From contig NZ_CP018624.1 in the NCBI RefSeq assembly GCF_002327185.1, forward strand, positions 2,304,660-2,368,659: DNA of 64,000 nt, in the 5' to 3' direction. Every line of letters starts with the position of its first letter. The first letter of the stretch is position 1. This document shows, one piece after another, positions 8,753 through 17,687 of this stretch. Source of the DNA: Clostridium chauvoei. Its GTDB lineage: Bacteria > Bacillota > Clostridia > Clostridiales > Clostridiaceae. The notes under the pieces are model-generated. The model had not been told where the DNA came from, did no database searches, and saw only the letters and a list, made by a program, of their open reading frames with translations. The position numbers and the translations under genes are program-made.

Positions 8753-10913
8753 TTAAACAATATCATATATATCTGAAAACTCTATAGATATTCTCTCTGC
8801 AATTGGCTTAGATACGTTAGAAATCATATCTTTTTCTTCATACTTAGGTGTATCAATAGTTACATTAGGTAGCTTTATTACAAATTCGCTTCCTTTTTCA
8901 TTATTATCTTCTAAATATACTTTTCCATCATGAAGCTCTACTAAAGATTTAACAAGCGCTAACCCTATTCCACTTCCTTCTGTTCCTCTATTTAAAGATT
9001 TATCATTTTGTACAAATCTTTCAAAAATAAATCCCCTTATTTCATACGGAATACCAACTCCATCATCTTTAATGCTTATTTTTACCCATTCTTCATCTGC
9101 TGAAATATATACCAATATATTCCCATTATTTTCAGTAAATTTAACAGCATTAGATATTACATTTAATACTACTCTTTCTATCTTATCTGGATCACATTTT
9201 ATATCTAATTCTTCAAATTCAGTATCAAACATTATATTTATCTTTTTAGATTCTACATAAGGAACTACTGATAGTGTAATGTCTTCTACCAAGTTTACTA
9301 TATTATAATTATTAAAATTCATTTTCATAAACCCTGAATCTATTTTAGTCATATCTATTAAATTATTTACAAGTCGTAACATTCTAAAACAATTTTGTCT
9401 CATTGTAGTTTCATATTTCTCATAATAATTACCTAAAGCTTTATTCCCATTAGATTTTTGTTTATTTAAAAGTTGTAAACAAGAATATATAATATTGATT
9501 GGTGTTCTAACTTCATGAGATAGATTTGCAAAAAACTCATTTCGTATTCTTTCGTATTCTTTCGTATTCTTTCATCTCTTTATATTTTATCTTTAAGCTC
9601 TCAAGTTCATTTCTATAAGTTAAATCTCTTGCTACAATAATATATCCTGCTGATTCAACGTTATTACTTTCAACTTGACTTATTATAGATTCTACATATA
9701 TTTCTTTATTATTTTTACATATTAACTTATGTTCTTTATAAGGACTCTCCTTTAAATTTTTTGATATTATATCAATTGAATTTTTCTTTTCTAGTATTAA
9801 TGAATATTTACTATTTAAAAGCTCTTCTTTTTTATAACCTAATAATTCAATAACAGCATTATTTACATAAGTAATATTTTCATCCATATCTATCATTAAT
9901 ATTAGATCTTTTATATTTTCAGTTATACTTTTAAGCTTACTTTCATTAATTTTCAATTGTTCATTCATTTTATAATCTTTAGTTATATCCCTATAAGTTG
10001 CAACAAAAACCTCATCAGCTGTGTTAACTTTAATTTTTTGTACATCTAGTTTCAAAGCATTATTATTTTCACATAGTACAACGCCTTTATAAAAACTATC
10101 TTTAGTAACTCTATCATATATTACATTAGATTGTTCTTCTGAAATTTTATTTAAGCTTAAATTTTCTAAACAGCTTAATTTTTTTACATTTTTCGTTGAA
10201 AATTTACTACTAGAATATCGTACACGAGCATTAGCATATACTGGTTTCTTTTCTCCATTAAATATAACAACATTATTATGTTGATTGTATTCAGTAAGGT
10301 CATAAAAAACTTTAAGTTCTTGTTTTAATAATTCATTTTCTCTTACTTTTCTTATAATTTCTATAAACACTCCTACTAAAAGGATGAAAAACCCTAAGAA
10401 AGTTAGTAGTTTACATACTGAACTTATATAACAGTTATGACCATTCCAATGGCCTAAACTATAAATTCTCTTTATTGTAAAAATACTTATACTTGATATT
10501 ATTATGGTATATATAAATTCTACCTCTTCAATACTTCTTAGTGCTAAAATAGATAAAATAAAAAAATGATATATTATCATAATTACAGACATAAATATAA
10601 CAAAATTAGAATTTTCCCTTATTGAATTTAAATTAATATAATTTACTTCTGCACTTAACAAACCTATAGTAACTATAGATGTAAGAATAATTGATATCAT
10701 TTTATTTCTACATAATTTTTCTGTTATCTTGTTACTTTTTAGTATAGTAAATAATATCAAAATACTTCTAAATAAATATGTTGATATTAATACTGGAACT
10801 ATTCCTAAAAGACTCTCTTTACTTTCACTTAAAAATAAACTTACATAAATATACTCTACTCCAAAACTAATATATATTAACGTAATTATAAAAAATATAG
10901 GTTTCTTATGCAT
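8753..10913 (-). pseudogene. Membrane PAS histidine kinase interrupted at a 10-bp tandem repeat
   Basis: Two frames make one kinase. The 5' part (9537-10913, 458 residues) has six or seven membrane helices (residues 1-190), a linker, and a PAS domain (about 325-445, DLILMIDMDENITYVNNAVI). It ends in KEYERIRKNTK and a stop. The 3' part, whose first in-frame ATG is at 9403, holds the rest of the kinase. Removing one 10-bp unit at 9541-9570 restores a continuous frame reading YERIRNEFFANLSHEVRTPIN, which contains the phospho-acceptor His. The ATPase boxes follow: VSNAVKFTENNGN, DDGVGIP, GSGIGLALVKSL. As written, no kinase with sensor plus H-box is made. Reversible OFF state is inference; fixed loss is the alternative. 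Confidence 0.85.
9541..9573. repeat. 10-bp tandem repeat (three perfect copies plus 3 bp) inside the kinase gene
   Basis: TTCGTATTCT occurs three times head to tail, followed by TTC. In the coding direction the unit is AGAATACGAA. Ten bases is not a multiple of three, so each gain or loss of a unit shifts frame; two copies (or five) keep the kinase open. This is the form of a slipped-strand mispairing site. Confidence 0.95.
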
Positions 10914-10916
10914 ATA

Positions 10917-11132
10917 TTAATATAACCAACAACTTAATATAGATATTATGGCTAATGTATCGTTTATAGCCTCTATATTATTTAGAAATGCTATTTTAGG
11001 GCCTTCGATACCTTTCGTAAAGAAAAATTTAATGATTAAAGCGATGGTAACTAAGGCTATACTTGCTATTATAGTTATAATTATATGTTTTAGTTCTTTA
11101 TTTTCTTTTTTTTCCGCTAAACTAAACGTCAT
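10917..11132 (-). CDS. Small membrane protein upstream of the interrupted kinase
   Basis: A 71-residue frame with a charged N-terminus (MTFSLAEKKENKELKH), one clear membrane helix (about residues 18-38) and a hydrophobic C-terminus (TLAIISILSCWLY). GGAGGG lies 5 nt before the ATG. It ends 3 bp before the kinase start, and the kinase has no good ribosome binding site of its own, so translational coupling is likely. No family recognised. It may be an accessory sensor component, or the detached N-terminus of the kinase. Confidence 0.55.
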   Translation of the reverse strand: MTFSLAEKKENKELKHIIITIIASIALVTIALIIKFFFTKGIEGPKIAFLNNIEAINDTLAIISILSCWLY

Positions 11133-11331
11133 TATATCCCTCCACTTCTCCTATGAAATTGTCATTACTCTATTGTCAAAATATCCTCTATTTTACTAAC
11201 ATATAATAAATTACATATTTAATTATACCATTTTTATCAGTTAAAGTAGATTATTGCTATATATTTTTCTGAATATTTTTTTGTTTTTATATTTTTTTCG
11301 TGAAATTAAATTTTAATTTAACTTCATAAAA

Positions 11332-11369
11332 AAAGAGTTATACATCTCTTCCAAAATGTATAACTCTTT
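11332..11369 (-). terminator. Terminator of the glmS operon
   Basis: A 14-bp stem, AAAGAGTTATACAT / ATGTATAACTCTTT, with a 10-nt loop; the T-run is on the minus-strand exit side, just after the 53-residue ORF. Confidence 0.85.
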
Positions 11370-11382
11370 ATAAAATATTTAT

Positions 11383-11544
11383 TTAAATTTCTTTCACAAG
11401 ATTTTCAAGGTCTGATATTATTATTTTTACAATATCTAATTTTCCCTGTGCATAATCTTTTTCATCTAATAAACCCATATATTTTTCCATTGCAAATTCT
11501 GTCTCTTTATACTCGTCTAATAATCTCATTAATTCATCTTTCAT
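11383..11544 (-). CDS. Small acidic protein downstream of glmS, 53 residues
   Basis: An ATG with GGGGTG 8 nt upstream opens a 53-residue frame (MKDELMRLLDEYKETEFAME at the start, DIVKIIISDLENLVKEI at the end) predicted to be two helices. It begins 37 bp after the glmS stop with no terminator between, and a strong terminator follows it, so it is probably the last gene of the glmS transcript. I do not recognise the family. Codon usage and the good ribosome binding site favour a real gene. Confidence 0.65.
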   Translation of the reverse strand: MKDELMRLLDEYKETEFAMEKYMGLLDEKDYAQGKLDIVKIIISDLENLVKEI

Positions 11545-11581
11545 ATTTTACACCCCATTAACATATTTTTAGAATTAGTTA

Positions 11582-13408
11582 TTATTCTACTGTTACTGAT
11601 TTCGCAAGATTTCTTGGCTTATCAACATCACAACCCTTTTGTTTTGCCATGTAATAAGATATTAATTGTAATGGTACTACTGATAATACTGGTGATAATA
11701 ATGAGTTTGTTTTTGGTATATAGATTACATCTTCTGATACTTGTTCAGCTTCTTTATCTCCTATATTAGCTATTGATAAAACTCTAGCCCCTCTTGTAAT
11801 AACTTCTCTTATATTACTTATCATTTTTTCTTTTAATTTATCTTCTGCTAATAAAGCAATTACAGGAGTTCCTTTTTCTATTAATGCTATAGGACCATGT
11901 TTTAATTCTCCACCAGCATAAGCTTCTGAATGAATATATGATATTTCTTTTAACTTTAATGATCCTTCTAATGCAACTGCATAATCTACTCCTCTTCCTA
12001 AGAAAAATAAATCTTTATCCATATAGTTCTTTGAAGCGAACTTTTGTAATTCATCTTTTTGTTTTAATATTTCTTCTACCTTATCTGGTAAGCTTAATAA
12101 CTCATCTTTTAACTCTTTAGCCATTTCTTCTGATAAAACACCCTTTGTTTCTCCAAAATACATTGCTATTATATACATTGCTATAAGTTGAGTTTCATAA
12201 GCTTTTGTAGATGCAACAGCTATTTCAGGACCTGCCCATGTATATAAAACATGATGAGCTTCTCTTGAAACTGAGCTTCCTACTACATTAGTTACAGCTA
12301 AAACTTTTGCACCTATTCTCTTAGCATCTCTTAAAACTGCTAATGTATCTGCTGTTTCACCTGATTGACTTATTACTATTAATAGTGACTTTTCTGTTAT
12401 TAATGGATCTCTATATCTAAATTCTGAAGCTATATCAACCTCAACTGGAATTTTAGCTAATCTTTCAATTGCTACTTTTCCTAATAATCCAGCATGATAA
12501 GCAGTTCCACAAGCAACTATAAATACTCTATCAAATGCTTCTAACTCTTCTTTTGTTATTTCTATATTTTCTAATGATACTTTATGATCATGAGATATTC
12601 TTGATGAAAGAGTATCTTTTATAGCTTTTGGCTGTTCATGAATTTCTTTAAGCATGAAATCTTCATATCCACCCTTTTCAGCTGCATCAACATCCCAAGT
12701 TACATGATAAACTTCTTTTTCAATCTTTTCTCCATCTTCTGTTTTAAGTTCAACACCATCATTAGTTAAAATTACAAATTCTTTATCTTCTAAAAGATAA
12801 ACATCTCTTGTGTATCCAAGAACTGCTGGAATATCTGAAGCTATGAAGTATTCGCCTTCTCCTATTCCTACTATTAATGGACTATCTTTTCTAACTGCTA
12901 TAAGCTTATCTGGTTCATTCTTGCAAATAACACCAATTGCATAGCTTCCTTCCATTTTAGCTGTTGCTTTTGTAACAGCTTCAAATAAATCACCATTATA
13001 GTAGTAATCAACTAAGTTAGGTATAACTTCTGTATCAGTTTCTGATTGGAATTCATATCCCTTTGATGTTAACCATTCTCTTAATTTAATATAGTTTTCA
13101 ATTATTCCATTGTGAACTACACTTATTGTCGCATCTCCATTACTATGAGGATGTGAATTTACATCTGATGGTTCTCCATGAGTCGCCCATCTAGTGTGTC
13201 CTATTCCTATATGTCCATCTATTGGTTGTTCATTAAGGTTTTCTTCTAAATTTTTAAGACGTCCCTTAAATTTTCTAACCTTTATTTCTTTATTTTCTAA
13301 AACCGCAACTCCTGCTGAGTCATATCCTCTATATTCTAGTTTTGATAATCCCTCTACTAATATAGGAGATGCTTCTCTATTTCCTACAAATCCAACTATT
13401 CCGCACAT
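11582..13408 (-). CDS. glmS: Glutamine--fructose-6-phosphate aminotransferase (isomerising)
   Basis: This enzyme makes glucosamine-6-phosphate from fructose-6-phosphate and glutamine, the committed step of UDP-GlcNAc and cell-wall synthesis. It has the Ntn glutaminase domain with nucleophile Cys2 (MCGIVGFVGN, residues 1-220). Two SIS sugar-isomerase domains follow (about 285-420 with VISQSGETADTLA, and 455-600). It ends with the conserved PRNLAKSVTVE tail. The length of 608 is standard. Its 5' leader carries a glmS ribozyme, so excess glucosamine-6-phosphate should trigger mRNA cleavage and lower expression. A 53-residue ORF follows in the same transcript. Confidence 0.98.
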   Translation of the reverse strand: MCGIVGFVGNREASPILVEGLSKLEYRGYDSAGVAVLENKEIKVRKFKGRLKNLEENLNEQPIDGHIGIGHTRWATHGEPSDVNSHPHSNGDATISVVHNGIIENYIKLREWLTSKGYEFQSETDTEVIPNLVDYYYNGDLFEAVTKATAKMEGSYAIGVICKNEPDKLIAVRKDSPLIVGIGEGEYFIASDIPAVLGYTRDVYLLEDKEFVILTNDGVELKTEDGEKIEKEVYHVTWDVDAAEKGGYEDFMLKEIHEQPKAIKDTLSSRISHDHKVSLENIEITKEELEAFDRVFIVACGTAYHAGLLGKVAIERLAKIPVEVDIASEFRYRDPLITEKSLLIVISQSGETADTLAVLRDAKRIGAKVLAVTNVVGSSVSREAHHVLYTWAGPEIAVASTKAYETQLIAMYIIAMYFGETKGVLSEEMAKELKDELLSLPDKVEEILKQKDELQKFASKNYMDKDLFFLGRGVDYAVALEGSLKLKEISYIHSEAYAGGELKHGPIALIEKGTPVIALLAEDKLKEKMISNIREVITRGARVLSIANIGDKEAEQVSEDVIYIPKTNSLLSPVLSVVPLQLISYYMAKQKGCDVDKPRNLAKSVTVE

Positions 13409-13540
13409 AAAAAATCTTCCTTCCTTTTTCCTAAATGTTTTTAATTTATTTTATTACAACAAAGATTAAACCTTTATAATCTTCTGTTGAAGGTTTTTAC
13501 ACCAAGTTAATATTGTGCTATAAATCACTTCATAGTTTTA

Positions 13541-13766
13541 TTAACCGTTAACGGTAGTGCGATACCGTGGGGCACCCGCCGAAGTCTCGATACTCCCCAA
13601 CCTCGTCAACTTAAGTGAGCTTCCAAATCTATGATTTGGCTAAGCGAACTTACTTAGCCTTCGCTAAGTTTCATCTTAAAATTCCAAATCTATGATTTGG
13701 TTAAGCGAACTTACTTAGCTTTAGCTAAGTTTCATTTTAAAATTCAAATCCTTAAGTCCTGGCGCT
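13541..13766 (-). ncRNA. glmS ribozyme/riboswitch with an enlarged P1 loop
   Basis: Reading the minus strand, the leader begins AGCGCCAG, the conserved cleavage site (cut between A at 13766 and G at 13765). The core then reads GTTGACGAGGTTGGGGAGTA, followed by CGGCGGGTGCCCC and the 3' stem ACCGTTAACGGT. These are the conserved P2-P4 elements of the glucosamine-6-phosphate-activated glmS ribozyme. P1 is formed by ACTTAAG (13751-13757) and CTTAAGT (13610-13616). The loop between these arms is unusually long and contains two 61-bp direct repeats. The ribozyme ends about 130 nt before the glmS start codon. Confidence 0.93.
13621..13742 (-). repeat. 61-bp tandem duplication in the P1 loop of the glmS ribozyme
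   Basis: Two adjacent 61-bp units (13621-13681 and 13682-13742) match at 57 positions. Each unit can fold into two hairpins: CCAAATC/GATTTGG with a 3-nt loop, and ACTTAGC/GCTAAGT with a 4-nt loop. All four differences fall in loops or unpaired positions, so both hairpins are intact in both copies. A partial third TTCAAATC lies beside them. Confidence 0.85.
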
Positions 13767-14003
13767 TTTATTAATTTTATCTATTAATTTTAATACTATA
13801 TTTTATGCATTTATAATTAAAAGATACACTTATTTTAACACTTTTTTATTCAAAATCAAGTATTTTTCGTTAAATTTCTTTATTTACAATAATTAAATTT
13901 AATTTACTTTGTTTTTCTCCTGTTTTCTATTATTAACAACTATACATGTAGATGTCTATACCAATATACCTATGTTTATAGCAAGTTATCCTTTACATAA
14001 AAA

Positions 14004-14040
14004 AAATGCTATCTCTTTAAATTTTAAAAAGATAGCATTT
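14004..14040 (-). terminator. Terminator of the DUF1540 gene
   Basis: The stem AAATGCTATCT / AGATAGCATTT, extended by CTTT/AAAG, is followed on the minus strand by a T-run. Confidence 0.8.
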
Positions 14041-14043
14041 ATA

Positions 14044-14355
14044 TTATCTAGCGTAGAAACTACTACATTCAGTTTGTTCTGAAGTACAAGCTGAAACTCC
14101 ACTTACAGATACTGATTCTGCGTCACATTGACAATTACTATTATGAATACAATTTGTAGCATTACATGCTATTGATAAATTTGTATTTGGACTTTGGATA
14201 CTATTTGTAAATGATCCATCTGATTCTTGGAAACTTTCACAACAAGTTCCTCCAGAATGTGTTGCATTTTCTCCACCAACATCTATTTGATTTCTACAAC
14301 AATAATTTTCACTATTATGTGTGCAATTATTAGCACAACAATTTAATTTTGGCAT
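14044..14355 (-). CDS. Two-domain DUF1540 cysteine-rich protein
   Basis: A 103-residue protein with two consecutive DUF1540 units. The first is around residues 5-41 (CCANNCTHNSENYCC ... TCCESF). The second is around 63-100 (CNATNCIHNSNCQC ... TECSSF). Each has the conserved C-x4-C-x-H-N core and a later Cys, suggesting two small metal-binding folds; that reading is inference. DUF1540 proteins are common in spore-forming Firmicutes and their function is not established. The ribosome binding site is AGGAGGA, and the gene has its own terminator. Confidence 0.88.
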   Translation of the reverse strand: MPKLNCCANNCTHNSENYCCRNQIDVGGENATHSGGTCCESFQESDGSFTNSIQSPNTNLSIACNATNCIHNSNCQCDAESVSVSGVSACTSEQTECSSFYAR

Positions 14356-14427
14356 TACTAATTCCTCCTTAATATTATTACATTTATATTATTAAGAGAA
14401 GTATTTAAAATTATTCTATTATATAAT

Positions 14428-14973
14428 CTAATTCCCTTCCATTGCTGTTATTAATTCACTCTCATCTGTTATCTTCCACTTCTTATCTTCATTTTCTAAA
14501 TATATATTTACTTCTGTTTCTTTAATACCAGTAGAAGAATCATTAATCTTATTTATAGTTTCTTTATATAAAACTTCATCTGCTTCATCTCCAGTAGTTT
14601 CTATTTTATTCTCCCTAAGTATTTTAGGAGTATTTGTTAATATATATTTTTCTACCTGTTGTAAATCTATAGAGTTAACTTTTACTTTTATTGTAGCCAA
14701 ATTATCATTTTCTATTGCATCTAATATTTCAATTTTAGATTTTTTAAATAATGTTTCGTACATACCTTTTAACTTTTCATCATTATTTGTCAGTTTATTA
14801 TATTTAGGATATTTTAAATAAGTATCTGCCATTTTAAAATCTCCTCCATAAAGTGCATCTGTAAATGCTAAGGTCACTTCTTGTGGATTTTTACTTACAT
14901 CTTGTCCACATCCTACTAAAATTAAAATACATATAGAAATATTAATTAATATCATAAATTTTTTTAATCTCAT
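14428..14973 (-). CDS. Lipoprotein with an NTF2-like (DUF4878/DUF5105-type) domain
   Basis: The start chosen is the ATG of MRLKKFMIL, with GGAGGG about 9 nt upstream; the frame extends 14 codons further 5' but that would place a non-hydrophobic stretch before the signal peptide. The lipobox ILVGC near residue 22 predicts lipidation at Cys and anchoring to the outer face of the membrane. The rest (about 160 residues) begins PQEVTLAFTDALYGGDFKMA, typical of small NTF2-like lipoproteins of unknown function, and ends in a WKITDE strand. No partner gene is evident. Confidence 0.8.
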   Translation of the reverse strand: MRLKKFMILINISICILILVGCGQDVSKNPQEVTLAFTDALYGGDFKMADTYLKYPKYNKLTNNDEKLKGMYETLFKKSKIEILDAIENDNLATIKVKVNSIDLQQVEKYILTNTPKILRENKIETTGDEADEVLYKETINKINDSSTGIKETEVNIYLENEDKKWKITDESELITAMEGN

Positions 14974-15050
14974 ACTAGCTGATCCCTCCAGACTTATATT
15001 TACAATTTTATCCAATTATTATGTAAATTTCAAGTCTTTTCCTTTACCAA

Positions 15051-15290
15051 CTATTTTTTTATTAGCTCTAATTTTTCATTTCTTTTTAGTTTCTTTATTT
15101 CATATTCTCTTTTCATAGCACTAATTTTATCTTCATATACTTCATAATATACTAGTTCTACCGGTAATCTACACCTTGTATATTTCGCCCCTTTTCCTGA
15201 TGAATGAGCTTTTAGCCTCTTTTCTAAATTATTTGTCCATCCAGTATATAAAGTTCCATCTACACATTTTAATATATATACATAGTTCAT
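15051..15290 (-). CDS. GIY-YIG domain protein (UPF0213 family)
   Basis: A 79-residue single-domain member of the GIY-YIG superfamily. It shows [17 protein letters not shown], where the GIY-YIG tyrosines are YVY...YTG, then the catalytic-type R in [18 protein letters not shown], and a Glu in [10 protein letters not shown]. Stand-alone members of this UPF0213 group are widespread, and a structure-selective nuclease activity is proposed but not well defined. Located between two lipoprotein genes without shared function. Confidence 0.9.
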   Translation of the reverse strand: MNYVYILKCVDGTLYTGWTNNLEKRLKAHSSGKGAKYTRCRLPVELVYYEVYEDKISAMKREYEIKKLKRNEKLELIKK

Positions 15291-15357
15291 AGTTATCTCC
15301 TAAACTTTAACCTTATAATTACATATATTATATATCTTACTTACTAAAAAATAAAAG

Positions 15358-15386
15358 AAGACCTAGATTAAATTCCTCTAGGTCTT
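15358..15386 (-). terminator. Terminator of the 150-residue lipoprotein gene
   Basis: The stem AAGACCTAGA / TCTAGGTCTT with a 9-nt loop and minus-strand T-rich exit. Confidence 0.78.
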
Positions 15387-15393
15387 TTGAAAC

Positions 15394-15846
15394 TTACTTT
15401 TTAAGAATTTCTTCAATTTTAGTCTTTATTGATTCGATTCTTTCTTTGTTTATATCTTTTTGTTCTTTAATAGCAGTATCATATTCAGTATATAATTCTT
15501 CTAAATGAGTTATTGCTTCGTTTAAATAATTATCTTTTACTACATCTTTAACTTTATTTTTTTCTTCATTAAATTCTTTTGTGAATTCATCCCATTCTTT
15601 GCTATTAAAATTATTTTTTTGCTCTTTTAACTCATCCTTTAAATCTTCATATAAATCTTTTATATCATCTTTACTCTTTTCTATTATATTACTATCACTT
15701 TGTGGAGTATTTTGTTGTGGTGATCCTTGATCACTTGATTGCGCTTGGTTTTCATTTACTGGTGGTTGCTCTACTTTCTTATTAGTACATCCTACTATAC
15801 TACTTGTCATTACAATTATTAAGGTTACTAAAGCAAATCTTTTCAT
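15394..15846 (-). CDS. Coiled-coil lipoprotein
   Basis: A 150-residue lipoprotein. The signal peptide MKRFALVTLIIVMTSSIVGC ends in a lipobox with Cys at residue 20. A Pro/Gln/Ser-rich linker follows (about 21-50), then a long charged helix rich in K, E and D (55-150), probably coiled coil. No enzymatic motif is visible. The ribosome binding site AGGAGGT is intact, but 23 bp upstream of the start lies the end of an IS6-like element, so the gene has been cut off from its native upstream DNA. That DNA, now at 17625-17687, contains a TATAAT at 17639-17644. Confidence 0.75.
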   Translation of the reverse strand: MKRFALVTLIIVMTSSIVGCTNKKVEQPPVNENQAQSSDQGSPQQNTPQSDSNIIEKSKDDIKDLYEDLKDELKEQKNNFNSKEWDEFTKEFNEEKNKVKDVVKDNYLNEAITHLEELYTEYDTAIKEQKDINKERIESIKTKIEEILKK

Positions 15847-15869
15847 TTATTTACCTCCTAATAATGATT

Positions 15870-17624
15870 GTTAGTGTAAAGTTTTTTACACTACTTTTCT
15901 TTTTAAATCTTTATATATCAAGGTTTCGCCAGTTTTTTTGTATAAAAAAATAACGACCCCCTAATTTCATGTTAAAATTGAATCTCTAACCAAACAAAAT
16001 CACACATGAAAGGATGTCGTTATTATGGATTCAATTATAACTTATTTAATTACTTATAATCAATATTTAATTGCCATTATCGGTCAATTACTTTTATTCA
16101 TCTCAAAACATATTCCACTTAACCAGATGATATTTGATGATTCTAATAGTCCAGAATACCAAAAATTCAAAGTAGATAAGCTACCCACAATTATTAGATT
16201 TGAAAAGGTAGACTATATATTACTTTTAGCTTATTACAAACATAAATATAACAAGACCGTAAAACCCGTCCAAAGACGGAACGGGAAGTCTATCCCTAAA
16301 AAAACTAAATGTCCTAAGTGTGGTGCACCACATGAATATATATACGATAACAATGGCAGTAAAGGACAGTTTCAATGTAAAGTTTGTGGTCTTACATTTA
16401 AAGAAACTAATCACACAACTAAACCAATAGTATTTATATGTCCTTATTGCGGTGCTACGCTTACGGAACAAAAGCAACGCAAGCACTTTAAAATACATAA
16501 ATGCAATAATTCTAAATGCTTATACTATCAAAGAAATCTTAAGAATCTTCCAAAGAATATTGATCCTTGTGATAAATACAAGTATAAGCTTCATTACATA
16601 TATCGTGAATTTAATATTAACTTCTTTAAAATGGATCTATATCCAATATCAAAACATGCTACCGGATTTAGTTTTAAGAAGTTTAGCCCGCATATAATGG
16701 AACTATGCTTGACTTATCACGTTAATTGTAAAATGTCTACAAGACAAACAGCTCATGTTTTAAAAGAAGTTCATGGAATAAAAATTTCACATAGAACTGT
16801 TGCTAATTATGCTCTAACAGCAGCTGCTGTTATTAAGCCGTTTGTTGATACCTTTGATTACAAACCCTCTAAAATACTTTCTGCCGATGAAACTTATATA
16901 AAAGTAAAAGGCATTAAGCATTATGTCTGGATTGTAATGGATGCTTGTAAAAGGTCTATTCTAGGTTATCAAGTATCTGATACAAGAGATACTGGCCCTT
17001 GTATACTAGCAATGCGTATGGCTTTTGATAAGTTTAAAGACTTCCCTGGAAAATCTTTAAACTTCGTTGCCGATGGTTACAGTTCATATCCGTTAGCGAA
17101 GCAACAATTTGAATTAGAAAAAAATAAAGAATTTAATCTAACTCAAGTTATCGGACTTACTAACGATGATCCAGTATCTGAAGAATTTCGTTGGGTTAAG
17201 CAAGTTGTAGAGCGTTTAAACCGTACCTTTAAATCTTCCTACAGGGGTACCTGTGGTTATGGAAGTGATGAAGGTGCTCTTTATGGCTTCTCCCTTTGGG
17301 TTGCTTATTACAACTTCTTACGCCCGCATCCTTACAATTACTGGCGTCCTTTAAACGAATTAAAGCAACTAGATGGTATTGACAATATGTCTGCAAAGTG
17401 GCAAATTCTTATCAGTCTCGGTCAACAAACCATATTACATATGCAAGAATCACAAACTTCTTGATAAATCATAAAATCAAATATTGATTAAGTTTTTGCC
17501 TCCGTTACCGAAGGTCTTTTTAGCATATTCAATTTTAAAATTTTCTTAGATATTATAAAGATATTTTTAACTATTATTCCAAATTAGCCATAAGCTATTT
17601 TTTCATACGAAACTTTACACTATC
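15870..17624 (+). mobile_element. IS6-like insertion sequence with 8-bp target duplication
   Basis: The element has imperfect 15-bp terminal inverted repeats: left GTTAGTGTAAAGTTT (15870-15884), right end reading inward GATAGTGTAAAGTTT (17610-17624), 14 of 15 matching. It is flanked by a perfect 8-bp direct repeat, TAATGATT, at 15862-15869 and 17625-17632. An 8-bp duplication and a terminal repeat ending in AAAGTTT are typical of the IS6 family. The single transposase gene fills the middle. The complete ends suggest a recent, possibly active insertion. Confidence 0.88.
16025..17464 (+). CDS. IS6/IS240-like DDE transposase with N-terminal zinc ribbons
   Basis: A 479-residue transposase, about twice the usual IS6 length. 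The C-terminal half is an rve/DDE domain with Asp288 (LSADETYIKV), Asp350 (FVADGYSS) and Glu397 (VVERLNRTFKSSYR). In front is a helix-turn-helix-like region (STRQTAHVLKEVHGIKISHR, 238-257). Residues 96-165 hold two zinc-ribbon pairs (CPKCG/CKVCG and CPYCG/CNNSKC), presumably for DNA binding. The first 35 residues are hydrophobic. The start has an AAAGGATG-type site. It promotes replicative transposition of the surrounding element; family placement rests on the end sequences plus the DDE core. Confidence 0.88.
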   Translation: MDSIITYLITYNQYLIAIIGQLLLFISKHIPLNQMIFDDSNSPEYQKFKVDKLPTIIRFEKVDYILLLAYYKHKYNKTVKPVQRRNGKSIPKKTKCPKCGAPHEYIYDNNGSKGQFQCKVCGLTFKETNHTTKPIVFICPYCGATLTEQKQRKHFKIHKCNNSKCLYYQRNLKNLPKNIDPCDKYKYKLHYIYREFNINFFKMDLYPISKHATGFSFKKFSPHIMELCLTYHVNCKMSTRQTAHVLKEVHGIKISHRTVANYALTAAAVIKPFVDTFDYKPSKILSADETYIKVKGIKHYVWIVMDACKRSILGYQVSDTRDTGPCILAMRMAFDKFKDFPGKSLNFVADGYSSYPLAKQQFELEKNKEFNLTQVIGLTNDDPVSEEFRWVKQVVERLNRTFKSSYRGTCGYGSDEGALYGFSLWVAYYNFLRPHPYNYWRPLNELKQLDGIDNMSAKWQILISLGQQTILHMQESQTS

Positions 17625-17687
17625 TAATGATTTAATATATTATAAAGTTATTTTACGATATGTTTTATTTTTTATACTAAACTTTTT

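Noticed and set aside
9541-9573. CRISPR-like repeat
   Set aside because: The units are 10 bp and directly adjacent with no spacers; they are coding tandem repeats.
15884-16024. Outward promoter from the IS6-like left end driving the lipoprotein gene
   Set aside because: TTGATA-like and A-rich segments are present, but no properly spaced -10 was found.
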